DNA of 64,000 nt, from NCBI GenBank assembly GCA_947488155.1, contig CANKYK010000001.1, forward strand, positions 1,444,439-1,508,438, in the 5' to 3' direction. This stretch comes from an uncultured Erythrobacter sp. (GTDB lineage: Bacteria > Pseudomonadota > Alphaproteobacteria > Sphingomonadales > Sphingomonadaceae). The notes beneath the pieces are model-generated. The model worked only from the letters and a program-made list of their open reading frames with translations. It did no database searches and was not told the DNA's origin. A program made the position numbers and the translations under genes. Of this stretch, positions 1 to 9,332 are shown piece after piece (within the stretch, counting starts at the first letter, position 1; each line of letters opens with the position of its first letter).

Positions 1-1476
1 AGCCTGCATTTCGCCATTCCCAATCACCCTTGGGTTGATGAGAAGGACGGTGCCGCCGTCCGGATAGCCATGACCGTAGCAGCCAAAGGCAAGGCAGGGG
101 GGCGCTTGCTAAAGGTTGCCGATGAGCGCGGCGCACCGGATCATATCGTTTACACTGAGAGCGCTGGCATGATCGGCCCAGATTTGCGCGTGGGTGCAGA
201 TGTGACGTCCACAGTTCCGCTGAAGGCGAATAATGAACTGTGCTCACCCGGTGTGAAGCTCCATGGCAACGGATTTATCGTAACGTCTGAGGAAGCGGCA
301 GCTCTCAATGCTCCTGCGAAGCCACAAACCATCCGCACTGGCGTCAAGGACGGCGATGCGGTGATCTTTGATTATCGCAATGGCCGCGACCTTGCCTCGC
401 GTCCGCGCGGGGTGAAGGTGATCGACCTTTATGGCCTTACCGAAGCGCAGGTGCGTGAACACCATCCGGCGGTGTATCAACGTGTTGTCTCAAACGTGAA
501 ACCCCACCGCGATCAGAACAATAGAGCTAGCTATCGTGAAAATTGGTGGCTGTTTGGAGAGCAACGATCAGAACTGCGAAAAGCGCTGCGGGGAGTGAAC
601 CGCTACATCGCTACAATCGAAACCGCCAAACACCGCGCTTTCCAGTTCCTGCCGATGACGATTCTGCCCGACAATATGTTGGTCTGCATTGCGCTCGACG
701 ACGCATTCCACCTTGGCGTGCTTTCGAGCCGGTTCCATGTGCCATGGGCCTTGGCCAGCGGTGGTAGACTCGGCATGGGGGATGATCCGCGTTACAGCAA
801 AACCCGTTGCTTTGACCCCTTCCCCTTCCCTGCAGACGTACCCGAACCCCTGAAAAGCAAAATTCGCACAGAAGCCGAAGCGCTTGATGCACTGCGCAAG
901 CGGGTGCTAGCCGAACATGGGGACCTGACCCTCACCAAGCTATACAATGTGCTCGAAGCCTTGCGCGCCAATGACGGCAAGGGCCGCGCGCTGACCGATG
1001 ATGAACGCGACATCCATGATCGCGGCCTTGTCACTTTGATCCGCCAGCATCACGATACAATCGACTGCCAAGTCGCCGAGGCATATGGCTGGCCCGCCGA
1101 CCTTTCCGATGAAGAGATCCTCACCCGTCTGGTCGCGCTCAATAAAGAGCGTGCAGCTGAAGAGGCCAAAGGCTTAATCCGTTGGCTGCGCCCGGACTAT
1201 CAGGCCCCCGACTATCAGGCACCGGTTTCGCAAACGCTTGACCTTGGCGAAGCCTCCGCTCCCGTGCCCGATAATGTCGTGCCGTGGCCCAAAAAGCTGC
1301 CCGAACAAGTCAGCGCCGTCGCCGCTGTCCTTTCTTCATCAACAGTACCGCTCGCCCCGCAAGATGTCGCCCGAACCTTCAAAGGCAAACGCGCCACCAC
1401 CGTGCGCCCAATCCTCGACTCGCTTACTGCTATCGGCCAGGCAAGACGTTTGAAAGATGGGCGATACGCGGCGTAA
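1..1476 (+). CDS. Class I SAM-dependent DNA methyltransferase, MmeI-like, C-terminal part (5' truncated by window edge)
   Basis: The open frame continues upstream of the listed ATG to base 1 (SLHFAIPNHPWVDEKDGAAVRIAMTVA...). Motifs NRASYRENWWLFGEQRSELRKAL..RYIATIETAKHRAFQFLP..ILPDNMLVCIALDDAFHLGVLSSRFHVPWAL are typical of the target-recognition/C-terminal region of MmeI-family methylases. Confidence 0.8.
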   Translation, partial: SLHFAIPNHPWVDEKDGAAVRIAMTVAAKGKAGGRLLKVADERGAPDHIVYTESAGMIGPDLRVGADVTSTVPLKANNELCSPGVKLHGNGFIVTSEEAAALNAPAKPQTIRTGVKDGDAVIFDYRNGRDLASRPRGVKVIDLYGLTEAQVREHHPAVYQRVVSNVKPHRDQNNRASYRENWWLFGEQRSELRKALRGVNRYIATIETAKHRAFQFLPMTILPDNMLVCIALDDAFHLGVLSSRFHVPWALASGGRLGMGDDPRYSKTRCFDPFPFPADVPEPLKSKIRTEAEALDALRKRVLAEHGDLTLTKLYNVLEALRANDGKGRALTDDERDIHDRGLVTLIRQHHDTIDCQVAEAYGWPADLSDEEILTRLVALNKERAAEEAKGLIRWLRPDYQAPDYQAPVSQTLDLGEASAPVPDNVVPWPKKLPEQVSAVAAVLSSSTVPLAPQDVARTFKGKRATTVRPILDSLTAIGQARRLKDGRYAA

Positions 1477-1524
1477 CGAAAGGCGGCGGCTGAGCGGCAA
1501 GCCCGTCCATGGGCGTCTTATACG

Positions 1525-2445
1525 TTACTTGATGCCGCCCCATAACTTGTAGTCAGCCCAGTCGTTTGGGAAGCCCATCATTTGTGGGTCGCCAAAGGGC
1601 ATTTCACCAACCAGCCTCTGCAAGCGTTCGCGCCACGTGTTGCCCAGTTCTGCGCGGTCCAGACAGTGCTGGATCATCGCCAGCGTGTTGTAGATCTTTT
1701 TCGGCGCGCCACGGTTCAAAGCCGTTGCCAAGTCCGGTGGCGATTTCTTCGGAAGTTTGAGTGAAACGTCGAGAGTTCTGTTCCACAACCGCCCGTGATG
1801 GGCGCAGATGTTCCGGACAATCGCCAACTGGTGGAGGAACGTCACGAAGATCACTTCGTCGAGATCAAAGGGATCCGCGACTTTTTGCCGGAGGCTCGGC
1901 TCCTTGAGCGCCGCATACCATTGCGACAACAGTCCGAACGATAGCAGTTCCGATGACATCCAAACCGGTGGCCTAGCCGGACCAGAATATTCTCGTTTGT
2001 AGTGACGGACAAACGTGTCTTTTGATCGGGCAACTTCCTTATCAAGTCGAGCGCAGTTGCGATTGAACTTGTTCTGATCGGCATAGATCGCTTGATTGAG
2101 GTAGGAGAAGCCATCTCCCAGCATCGCCATCTCGTATGCCCAAGCACCACGAGCCGCCACTTCAACCCGCTCGACTGCGTCGAGAACGAGCAGGCGCAAT
2201 TTGCGATCGAATTCGTAGAGCTCGAGTACGGTCTGGAAGTTGGTGCCTGTCTGGAATCTCGGACCAGCTTGGCCCTTTGGATGCTCGAACGGAAGCCAGT
2301 AGGCGCTTAGCCTGTAGTAGCTGATGTGCTGCAAACAGTGTTCTGCAATGGCATGATCGTCGATCACCATGCCATTTGCTTCAAGCTTGGCTATTTGATC
2401 AGCCAACGAAAGTGAGGGCTTGTTGTAGAGAGGCTTAGGCGGCAT
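1525..2445 (-). CDS. Abi family protein (Abi_2/AbiD/F-like)
   Basis: MPPKPLYNKPSLSLADQIAKLEANGMVIDD..AEHCLQHISYYRLSAYW..FDRKLRLLVLDAVERVEVAARGAWAYEMA is the typical Abi_2 N-terminal pattern. Start placed at 2445, preceded by an AGGAG RBS, rather than at the longer ORF start 2562. Confidence 0.85.
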   Translation of the reverse strand: MPPKPLYNKPSLSLADQIAKLEANGMVIDDHAIAEHCLQHISYYRLSAYWLPFEHPKGQAGPRFQTGTNFQTVLELYEFDRKLRLLVLDAVERVEVAARGAWAYEMAMLGDGFSYLNQAIYADQNKFNRNCARLDKEVARSKDTFVRHYKREYSGPARPPVWMSSELLSFGLLSQWYAALKEPSLRQKVADPFDLDEVIFVTFLHQLAIVRNICAHHGRLWNRTLDVSLKLPKKSPPDLATALNRGAPKKIYNTLAMIQHCLDRAELGNTWRERLQRLVGEMPFGDPQMMGFPNDWADYKLWGGIK

Positions 2446-2706
2446 CAATCGGGCCTCCTGCCATACGGATTTTGGGCAAAAATGACCCGCCTGGTGCGCA
2501 TCGTTGAGAGGCGTGGCGGGTTCTGTTAGCCAATTGATATGCGCGAGAGGTGAAAAAGTCAATCAGAAGTTGACCTTCGGTCCAATGCAGCCGAGCGTGG
2601 CTTTCCGCATTCGGGTGCGCTGGATCACATGCCGATCCCGATGCTCCAAATTCATTCAAATCGTAATATTCACTGCGCAGCGAATATCGCTCCAAGACCG
2701 TCAGCA

Positions 2707-3954
2707 TCAGTTCGCGGCCACGATCTTGAGGTGCGGTCTGGGCTTGTCGAGGACCTCGACAGCTTCGCGTCGGTGCTCTGGAGCCAAGTGAGCATAGCGC
2801 AAAGTCATGCTGTAATCGCTGTGGCCAAGCAGTTCGCGGATGGTGTTGAGGTCTACCGCACCCATGGCAAGGCGTGAGGCGAAGTGATGGCGCATGTCGT
2901 GCCAACGAAAGTCCACGATCTTCGCATCAGTGAGCAACTTCTTCCACGATGAGTTGACGTTGTCGAAGCGCGCGCCGTCTTCGCTTTCGAACACACGGCT
3001 GTTGCCGAGCTCGCATTGAGAGCGCCAGGATTTAAGAGTCTCATAGGCCTCTGCGTTGAGCGGGATATGTCGTGTCTTGCGCGACTTCGCAGTCTCCGCC
3101 GACACAGTGACGATCTGCCGGTCAAAATTCACATGCGACCATTTGAGGTCGAACAGTTCACCGCGCCGCATACCCGTATTGAGCGATAGAAGGACCATCG
3201 GCATCAGGTGATCGGTGAACGGAACGGCGCGCAAGCTGGGCAATAGCTCTCGGTCACGTTCAAGCCGCCACTGGTTGGCTGTGTCGCGCTCGCTGCGCAT
3301 TCTGTCTTCGCGCGTCTTGAGTTGGGCGCGCAGACGATATTCTTCGGCTTCGTCCAGGTATCGAACACGGACTTCCTTGTTCTCGCGCGCCTTCTTGACC
3401 TTGGCGATCGGGTTCACTGCAATCAGTTCCCATTCGACAGCCCGGTTGAGCGCCGCCTTGATCGCCGTGATGTCGCGATTGACCGTGTTGGGCTTGACGC
3501 CGTCTTTCATGCGCTGGGCGCGCCAGCGCTCCATATCGAGTGGCGAGATGGTCGCCATCGGCATCTTGAGAAACTTCTTGAAGGCAACCTTGAGGCGTTT
3601 GAGAGTGGCCTCTGCAGTTTTCTGGTGAACCCGCGCCCAGTCAGCGTAATGTTCGTCAATGAACTCGCCGAAAGTCGAAACCTGTTTGCGCTTCTGGCGC
3701 TCGATGCGCGGATCGACACCTGCCCAGTAAGGGCCAAGTGCACTCTTTGATGCCTCGACTGCTTGGGCGTATCCCATGCTGGTCAAGCGACCGAGCCGGA
3801 TGCGCTTTCCGCGCTCGAATTCGAGATACCATGCCTTTACGCCGGAGGGCTGGACCCGCAGCAGAAGTCCACTGAATTTAGGGTCGCGCAATTCATAAGG
3901 CTTCGCCTTTGCGGCTGCTTTTAATGCTACAGAATTGTTTAGCGCGGGATGCAT
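2707..3954 (-). CDS. Tyrosine-type site-specific integrase
   Basis: Arm-binding-like N-terminus (KPYELRDPKFSGLLLRVQPSGVKAWYLEF). Catalytic pattern NTGMRRGELFDLKW ... RWHDMRHHFASRLAMGAVDLNTIRELLGHSDYSMTLRYAHL. Confidence 0.93.
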   Translation of the reverse strand: MHPALNNSVALKAAAKAKPYELRDPKFSGLLLRVQPSGVKAWYLEFERGKRIRLGRLTSMGYAQAVEASKSALGPYWAGVDPRIERQKRKQVSTFGEFIDEHYADWARVHQKTAEATLKRLKVAFKKFLKMPMATISPLDMERWRAQRMKDGVKPNTVNRDITAIKAALNRAVEWELIAVNPIAKVKKARENKEVRVRYLDEAEEYRLRAQLKTREDRMRSERDTANQWRLERDRELLPSLRAVPFTDHLMPMVLLSLNTGMRRGELFDLKWSHVNFDRQIVTVSAETAKSRKTRHIPLNAEAYETLKSWRSQCELGNSRVFESEDGARFDNVNSSWKKLLTDAKIVDFRWHDMRHHFASRLAMGAVDLNTIRELLGHSDYSMTLRYAHLAPEHRREAVEVLDKPRPHLKIVAAN

Positions 3955-4140
3955 TGCGATCTATCCTTCGATCACAAAGTAGCGAATCCGTAAGTGAAAT
4001 GTAAGTGCAGGAGGGGTGAACGCAGTGCAACAAATGCGAACGATTCGCAACTTTGTAATACCAAAATAAAGCAATAAAAATAATTATTTATGGTTCATTT
4101 GCGTTCTGCTGCGTTGCAACAAAATGCACCATTTTTACAG

Positions 4141-4185
4141 CTCCGAAGGCAGAGGCCAGAGGTTCGAATCCTCTCGGGTGCGCCA
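4141..4185 (+). repeat. Displaced 3' half of a tRNA-Arg(CCG) gene, probable att core of the integrative element
   Basis: CTCCGAAGGCAGAGGCC-AGAGG-TTCGAAT-CCTCT-CGGGTGC-G-CCA: anticodon loop CT-CCG-AA, 3' anticodon strand, complete T arm and 3' acceptor strand plus CCA. No matching 5' half immediately upstream; integrase gene about 190 bp away. Confidence 0.8.
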
Positions 4186-4288
4186 TTTTGGTGTGGTGCT
4201 TTGAGATCTCAGATCTCGGCGCGTGCCACACTCCACACGCTTCTCACAAAGCAGCCTTCACTCGCACGCACCCTCACAAGTCCCGCAA

Positions 4289-6457
4289 TTACGCCGCTTT
4301 CCTGAATGAGAGCAGCCGACCGCCGCGCTGTTTGATCGATTTGGACAGCCAGCCGCCTTTTTGCCGTGAGGTGATTTCTTTCAGCTCTGCTGCGGCGCGT
4401 TGCAGGGACACCTGCTCCGCGATCAGCGCCTTGTAGATTTTGTCAGAGGTACGGCGGCGGCGCACGGCATCGCTCGGGTCGATAAAGCCCTCCGCCATAT
4501 TGATCAGGCGATCAGCGGCATCTTTAAGGGCGCTACGCGCTTCATCATCGCTGCCGTCGTCATTCGCGTCGATCGGATCCTGCGCGCGCACTTGTTTGTC
4601 GAGCCGCGCGGCCAGAGCGTCCAATTGCGCTGGCGAAATGCTCACCAGGGAATTGAGGTGCGTGCGGGCAGAAGCGATACTTTCCAGAACCGCCCGTTCG
4701 CTCAGAATGCCAAACTCCTGGAAGCTGGCGAGCGCGCGGTATCCGCGCTCAATCTCGACTGCCTCGTCAGAGCCGAGCTGCTCGCACGCCTTGGCGACCG
4801 TTTCCCACGCCTGCCAGCGGTAAACCCAGTCAAGGCCAGTGCCCTTGATGTTCTGCATGCCCATGATGCGATTGGTTAGGCCCGGTGGGGTGCTGTCGGC
4901 GACCAGGCGCACAATCGCCTCGCCCTTCGTATAGGTGTCGCGTACCGGCAGCAGCTTGGCCTTGAAGGCTTTGCCCAGCAGCGCGTGCATTTGTGCATCA
5001 AGCGCAGCCGGATCGCCGCCTTTAGCGACTGCTTGCTGGAGCTCGGCGAGGGCGCGCGTGTTTTCTGCCATGGCTTCGTAATGCGCGAGAATGGCCTCGT
5101 AGTTTTGGACACCGGCGCCGCTCAATGTCTCGGCGAGTTGGCCAGATTTGGCCGCTGCAATCGCGTCTGCTGCGCTCAGCACATCCGCCTGCGGTGCAAG
5201 CATAGCTGCCAGCAGTCCGTCGAGACTCGCCTGGTCCTGAGCGATGCGCTGATGCTTGGTCAGGGCTTCCAATTTCGCCAGTGGCGCGGTGTCATCTTCA
5301 AACAGGGTGAGGTTGGCGGCATAGGCCTCCCATTCCTCGTTGATGAAGCCGATCAGCCCCTCGACATTCGATCCGATCAGCACGTGGCGATCAGCCGCGA
5401 CATCATGCACCAGCATGCGCGCGAACACGCGGCTGCGCGGAACGCGGTCGGCGCGGTTGTTGACGACGGTGCTGATGAAGATCTCTGGGTCTTTCGCAAG
5501 GTCATGCTCGGCCATGCCCATCCGGTCCCAATTGCCCATCGCGCCAAAGCGTTCATTGGCCGACATGCCCATGATAAATTCCAGTGTGCGGCCATTGATC
5601 GTGGAACGCGGATAGGTTTTGAGCACGCCCAAATCGGCCACCACCCGGTCCGACATTTCGCGCACGCAGTAATCGTGTTCCAGACCCAGCTCATCGCCCA
5701 TCGCGGTTACCAGGGCGATGTTATAGGGGTGCTCTTCATAGGGGAAACGGTCGAGCAGATCCCGATGCACCAGTCCGGCCTCTTTCCAGCCTACAGTGCG
5801 CATGTCTGTCTGGCCTTTGGCTGCGCCCTCTTGCAGGATAGGCAGCATTTCCTCTTCGGTCGTGAGCAGCTGCGATCCGTTCGGAATGAACTCGCACATG
5901 ACCTCTGGAATATTGCGTCCAGCCGGGCCTTGGACGTCCTCATGATCGGGATAGGTGTTGGTGATGGTGCCAATATCGTCGCGCATCCAATCCTGCTGCA
6001 GCACGCGAACATAATCGGGATTGAGGCCCATGCATTCCCATAGGAACACGCGTGTTTTCAGACCCTTGGAGGTTTTCATCAGGTTGAACTGTTCCCAGAT
6101 GGTCGCCTTGTCATAGGGGCGGAACAGGAACATTTCGGTGAGGCCGCCAAACGGCGTGCCGATCAGGAACATTGCCTCGCAGCCAGTGGTTTTCGAGACG
6201 ATGGATGGGCCTACCGCATTCATCAGGCCCGCTTTCAGCCGCTCCGTACCGGATTTGCCGCGCGTGCCCCAACCGCCCAGCACCAGGCTCAGCGATTTGC
6301 GCAGACGCCGGGCGTACCAGCCAAGCGCGATATGCCGGGTGAAGAACCACAGGCTGGCGGCGATAAGGAAGATCGCCAGCTCGATGAGATTGTTCTCATA
6401 GACCGTGGAGGCATAGACCAGAGCCTTGTCCGCGAGAGGGGCGAGCGTATCGATCAT
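4289..6457 (-). CDS. PgsB/CapB-like poly-gamma-glutamate synthase-type protein (Mur ligase fold) with C-terminal extension
   Basis: N-terminal TM segment, P-loop LGGWGTRGKSGTERLKAG, WECMGLNPDYVRVLQ..DWMRDDIGTITNTYPDHEDVQGPAGRNIPEVMCEFIPNG as in PgsB/CapB. Confidence 0.8.
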   Translation of the reverse strand: MIDTLAPLADKALVYASTVYENNLIELAIFLIAASLWFFTRHIALGWYARRLRKSLSLVLGGWGTRGKSGTERLKAGLMNAVGPSIVSKTTGCEAMFLIGTPFGGLTEMFLFRPYDKATIWEQFNLMKTSKGLKTRVFLWECMGLNPDYVRVLQQDWMRDDIGTITNTYPDHEDVQGPAGRNIPEVMCEFIPNGSQLLTTEEEMLPILQEGAAKGQTDMRTVGWKEAGLVHRDLLDRFPYEEHPYNIALVTAMGDELGLEHDYCVREMSDRVVADLGVLKTYPRSTINGRTLEFIMGMSANERFGAMGNWDRMGMAEHDLAKDPEIFISTVVNNRADRVPRSRVFARMLVHDVAADRHVLIGSNVEGLIGFINEEWEAYAANLTLFEDDTAPLAKLEALTKHQRIAQDQASLDGLLAAMLAPQADVLSAADAIAAAKSGQLAETLSGAGVQNYEAILAHYEAMAENTRALAELQQAVAKGGDPAALDAQMHALLGKAFKAKLLPVRDTYTKGEAIVRLVADSTPPGLTNRIMGMQNIKGTGLDWVYRWQAWETVAKACEQLGSDEAVEIERGYRALASFQEFGILSERAVLESIASARTHLNSLVSISPAQLDALAARLDKQVRAQDPIDANDDGSDDEARSALKDAADRLINMAEGFIDPSDAVRRRRTSDKIYKALIAEQVSLQRAAAELKEITSRQKGGWLSKSIKQRGGRLLSFRKAA

Positions 6458-8472
6458 GCTGGCTCCTCCGACCCGAAAAACTTGGCGATTTCAGGATTGA
6501 CTGGGCTGTCCGCGTCATAGCCGCGATACGTGGTCTCGATCCCATGGTCGCGCAGAGCCTCAAGGAATTCCGCAGGCTCTCGGTTGCGCTGATTGGCGAG
6601 CGGCGCAAACCCGCGCGAGATGCGCCAGAATGCGCGCGCACGGCTGTACAGGCCAGCGGGCGGGGTCAGGGTTGTGATCCCGGCACTGGTGAAGATCTCA
6701 ATCGGCTCGCCTTGGTCCAATGCAGCCAGCACCATATCGATCAGCGGCAGGTAATTGCGCCAGCCGCCCTCGCTGCTTTCAAACAGGGGTTCGCCCGGAA
6801 CTTTAGTGGGGGCGAGTTCGGCCATGCGTGCGCTTGGGGCCAGTATCGCGCCGAAATAATGGCGTCCGGTGGTGTGAATATGCGCCTGACGTTTATCGGT
6901 GGCGGAATTGCGCCCTTCGAACAGGACGCGCCAAAGCCGCCGTTTGATCCATTCGCCACGCTGAATGCGCGGACGGCGACCGGTCTTAAGCGAGAGGCCA
7001 AAATCGTTCTGAGCGAGCACGGCCATCACCCTACCGACCTGCTCCCTGTCTTTGTCGAGCCAAGGTTTGAGTGCTTTGATCGGGCGGATATCCGCCTCCA
7101 ACTGATCGCGGGTGACCTCTCGGATGGCTTCGGCAATCTCGAGCGCATCAAGGCCTGACATCAGCCATGCCCGTTCAGCCGCTTCATCGGCCCAGCGCAG
7201 CAGCTTGGGCGAAAGGCGGCGCGCCTGAAACATGGCAATATGCTGGCGGATTTGAGCGATGGTCTGGTCACATCCCAGATCGTCCGACCAGCGGCAGAAG
7301 GCGGCGAGAGTTGATGCTGCATCGAGTGTGATACGCAGCACGAATTCGTCGCTTTCATGAGCCAGAATATGGCCGATATGTGCGGCGTAAATGTCCGGCG
7401 TCGTCGCCCGCAGCATGCGCGGGACATCGGCGAAGATTGCGGCGCGAACTTGCGTGTCGCTATCATCGCGCAGGGCGACAATCGTCTCAGCCGCGACGGG
7501 CTTTGGCAGCAGGTGCAGTGTATCGGCGAGCGATTGACGCACGGCGCCGCTTTCGTCTTCGCCCAGTTTCTTCAGCAACCTCGCAAACGCTTCATCGAGC
7601 GCAAAGTTTGCGCTCAGCAGGCGCACCAGATGGCGACGCAGGAACAGCTCATTGTCCGCCGCACGCGCCGGCTTGGCCGAGAGCGGCTGCTTCAGCCGAG
7701 CGTTCACTGCCGTCGCGATGGACTTGGGCGAAAGTGCGAGCAGTGCGTCAAAGGCGGCGCATTGCACCCATACATCTTCGCTTTCATCCAGGCACACCCG
7801 GCGCGTCGCGCTCAGCACAGCCTCCAGCCAGGCGCCAAAGGGCCAATGATCGATTTGCTTGGCGATGGTCGCGAGGCAGGTGTGAGCGGCGTAGCGGATG
7901 CGCGCATCCCCGCGCCAGCTGCGCATCGCGTCCAGCAGATCGTCGAACAGATCGACGAAGAACGCGGTGTGGACCATCATCGGGTCAGCCGCGACCGCAT
8001 CGGCGGCGATCAGGCCGAGCCGCTCAACCGCATGGGCCAGGGCGCGCTCGCGCTCACCAACGCGTTTATGGAACCGCTCAACCGCCGCATCGGCATCGAA
8101 ATAGGTATCGAACGCCTTGCGGTCGCTGTTCAATTGCTTGCGGTCCGCGCCCAATGCACGGGCGAAATCAAGGATCGCGGCGCGCTGTTCGGCCTGGTCA
8201 ATGGCGTTGGCGTGGCGGGTCTGAAACTCGCGCTCAGCATTGGTCAGAGCGGCGATGGAATCGCTTTGTTTGGCGCAATATCGCGCGAGCAATTCGGCGT
8301 GCGTACGCGGATCGGCAAATTCACTTTGCTTGGATGCCATCGCCAAGATTTCAGCGTGCACATCCTCGAAAACGGGGCGCATTTTAGGCGCGAGACCGGC
8401 TGCCAAGCGGTCCGCAAGCATGCGCTCCTGAGGTGCGGCGAGCCCAGCTTCAATTTTGGTGTGGACGCTCAT
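6454..8472 (-). CDS. HEAT-repeat-like helical protein of Pgs-like operon
   Basis: Long alpha-helical ORF with repeated A..AL..L units (DESGAVRQSLADTLHLL, DDSDTQVRAAIFADVPRML, ESDEFVLRITLDAASTLAAF). 4-bp ATGA overlap with 4289..6457. Start taken at MSVHTK. Confidence 0.6.
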   Translation of the reverse strand: MSVHTKIEAGLAAPQERMLADRLAAGLAPKMRPVFEDVHAEILAMASKQSEFADPRTHAELLARYCAKQSDSIAALTNAEREFQTRHANAIDQAEQRAAILDFARALGADRKQLNSDRKAFDTYFDADAAVERFHKRVGERERALAHAVERLGLIAADAVAADPMMVHTAFFVDLFDDLLDAMRSWRGDARIRYAAHTCLATIAKQIDHWPFGAWLEAVLSATRRVCLDESEDVWVQCAAFDALLALSPKSIATAVNARLKQPLSAKPARAADNELFLRRHLVRLLSANFALDEAFARLLKKLGEDESGAVRQSLADTLHLLPKPVAAETIVALRDDSDTQVRAAIFADVPRMLRATTPDIYAAHIGHILAHESDEFVLRITLDAASTLAAFCRWSDDLGCDQTIAQIRQHIAMFQARRLSPKLLRWADEAAERAWLMSGLDALEIAEAIREVTRDQLEADIRPIKALKPWLDKDREQVGRVMAVLAQNDFGLSLKTGRRPRIQRGEWIKRRLWRVLFEGRNSATDKRQAHIHTTGRHYFGAILAPSARMAELAPTKVPGEPLFESSEGGWRNYLPLIDMVLAALDQGEPIEIFTSAGITTLTPPAGLYSRARAFWRISRGFAPLANQRNREPAEFLEALRDHGIETTYRGYDADSPVNPEIAKFFGSEEPA

Positions 8473-9332
8473 GCCGCGGCCTCCACCAGGCATGCGGCCA
8501 GCTTTGCGCGCAAGGCGCCGTCTTCGACCATTGCGGCGCGCAGGCCAGCGGAGATTTCGATATGGACAAAACCGTCAAACCCGGCTTCGCGCAGCAATTG
8601 CCCTTGAGCATTCGAGAGCGCGCCCAGCTCCCCAGTGTCGCCGGGATAGACGAGCACAGGAACGGGCGCGAAGGCGATGCTTAGGCAATCCGCCAGATCC
8701 AGCAGCCGTTCGCTCGGTTCTTCGGTGCCATTGCTGAGGATCATGCCGGCGCTCTGCGCAGCTATGCTGTCTCGGCGTTCCCCGTCGAAACCGTGCAACT
8801 GCACATTCAGGCCGTTTGGCGCGGCTTCAGCAAAGCCAAGTGCGAAGGCGCTGAACAAATGATCCTTGGTGCGGGCCAGATCGAGCGCGTGCTCGCACCC
8901 GCTGGTCTTGCGACGCGGCGCAGAATTCCAGGCGGCGGCCTGCGCGCCTGTTTCCAGAAACAGAGCGGAAGCGAGGCTACCGGTGTGACGGTCTGATCCG
9001 CGGTGCGGCGCGGTGATCGCCAGCGGTTGCGCGGCTCCTTCGCGGACCCAGTAGATTCCGCGTGCCTGACAATCGCCAGCGCCTTCGCTCAGCAGCACAG
9101 CGTCCGGCGCGCCGGGCACGGCCGAAGCCTCGAGACCCAGCTCTGCCAGGTCCGACAAACGATAAGTGTCCCCGCCAAGCAGTGCGGCAAAGGTGCTTTG
9201 CGCGCGGGCGAGTTCAGCATTATCTGCGAAGGCTGTGCCTTGGACCTCGCCAAATGGAGGAAACAGATAGGCCGCGCCCGCGAGAATAGCTGCCGCTGCG
9301 CCGCCTGCCAAGATAGGCTTCGCGCGGCTCAT
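8469..9332 (-). CDS. Membrane-anchored periplasmic protein, possible metallohydrolase-like domain
   Basis: N-terminal hydrophobic anchor. Motifs LAITAPHRGSDRHTGSLASALFLETGAQAAAWNSAPRR and NVQLHGFDGERR. 4-bp overlaps with both neighbouring genes. Confidence 0.55.
   Translation of the reverse strand: MSRAKPILAGGAAAAILAGAAYLFPPFGEVQGTAFADNAELARAQSTFAALLGGDTYRLSDLAELGLEASAVPGAPDAVLLSEGAGDCQARGIYWVREGAAQPLAITAPHRGSDRHTGSLASALFLETGAQAAAWNSAPRRKTSGCEHALDLARTKDHLFSAFALGFAEAAPNGLNVQLHGFDGERRDSIAAQSAGMILSNGTEEPSERLLDLADCLSIAFAPVPVLVYPGDTGELGALSNAQGQLLREAGFDGFVHIEISAGLRAAMVEDGALRAKLAACLVEAAA

Noticed and set aside
1192-1224. In-frame duplication DYQAPDYQAP in the methyltransferase
   Set aside because: Short tandem duplication in a linker; probably replication slippage with no clear functional meaning.
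4075-4185. Complete tRNA gene
   Set aside because: Only the 3' half is present: no 5' acceptor strand or D arm pairs with CGGGTGC, so it was called a displaced att fragment.
4985-6043. 352-aa plus-strand ORF antisense to the CapB-like gene
   Set aside because: Low-complexity His/Arg-rich shadow translation of a high-GC coding strand; no recognisable domain, no RBS context, and the opposite strand has clear family motifs.
7357-8607. 416-aa plus-strand ORF antisense to the HEAT-like gene
   Set aside because: Shadow ORF in GC-rich DNA; the sense strand is in an overlapping operon.
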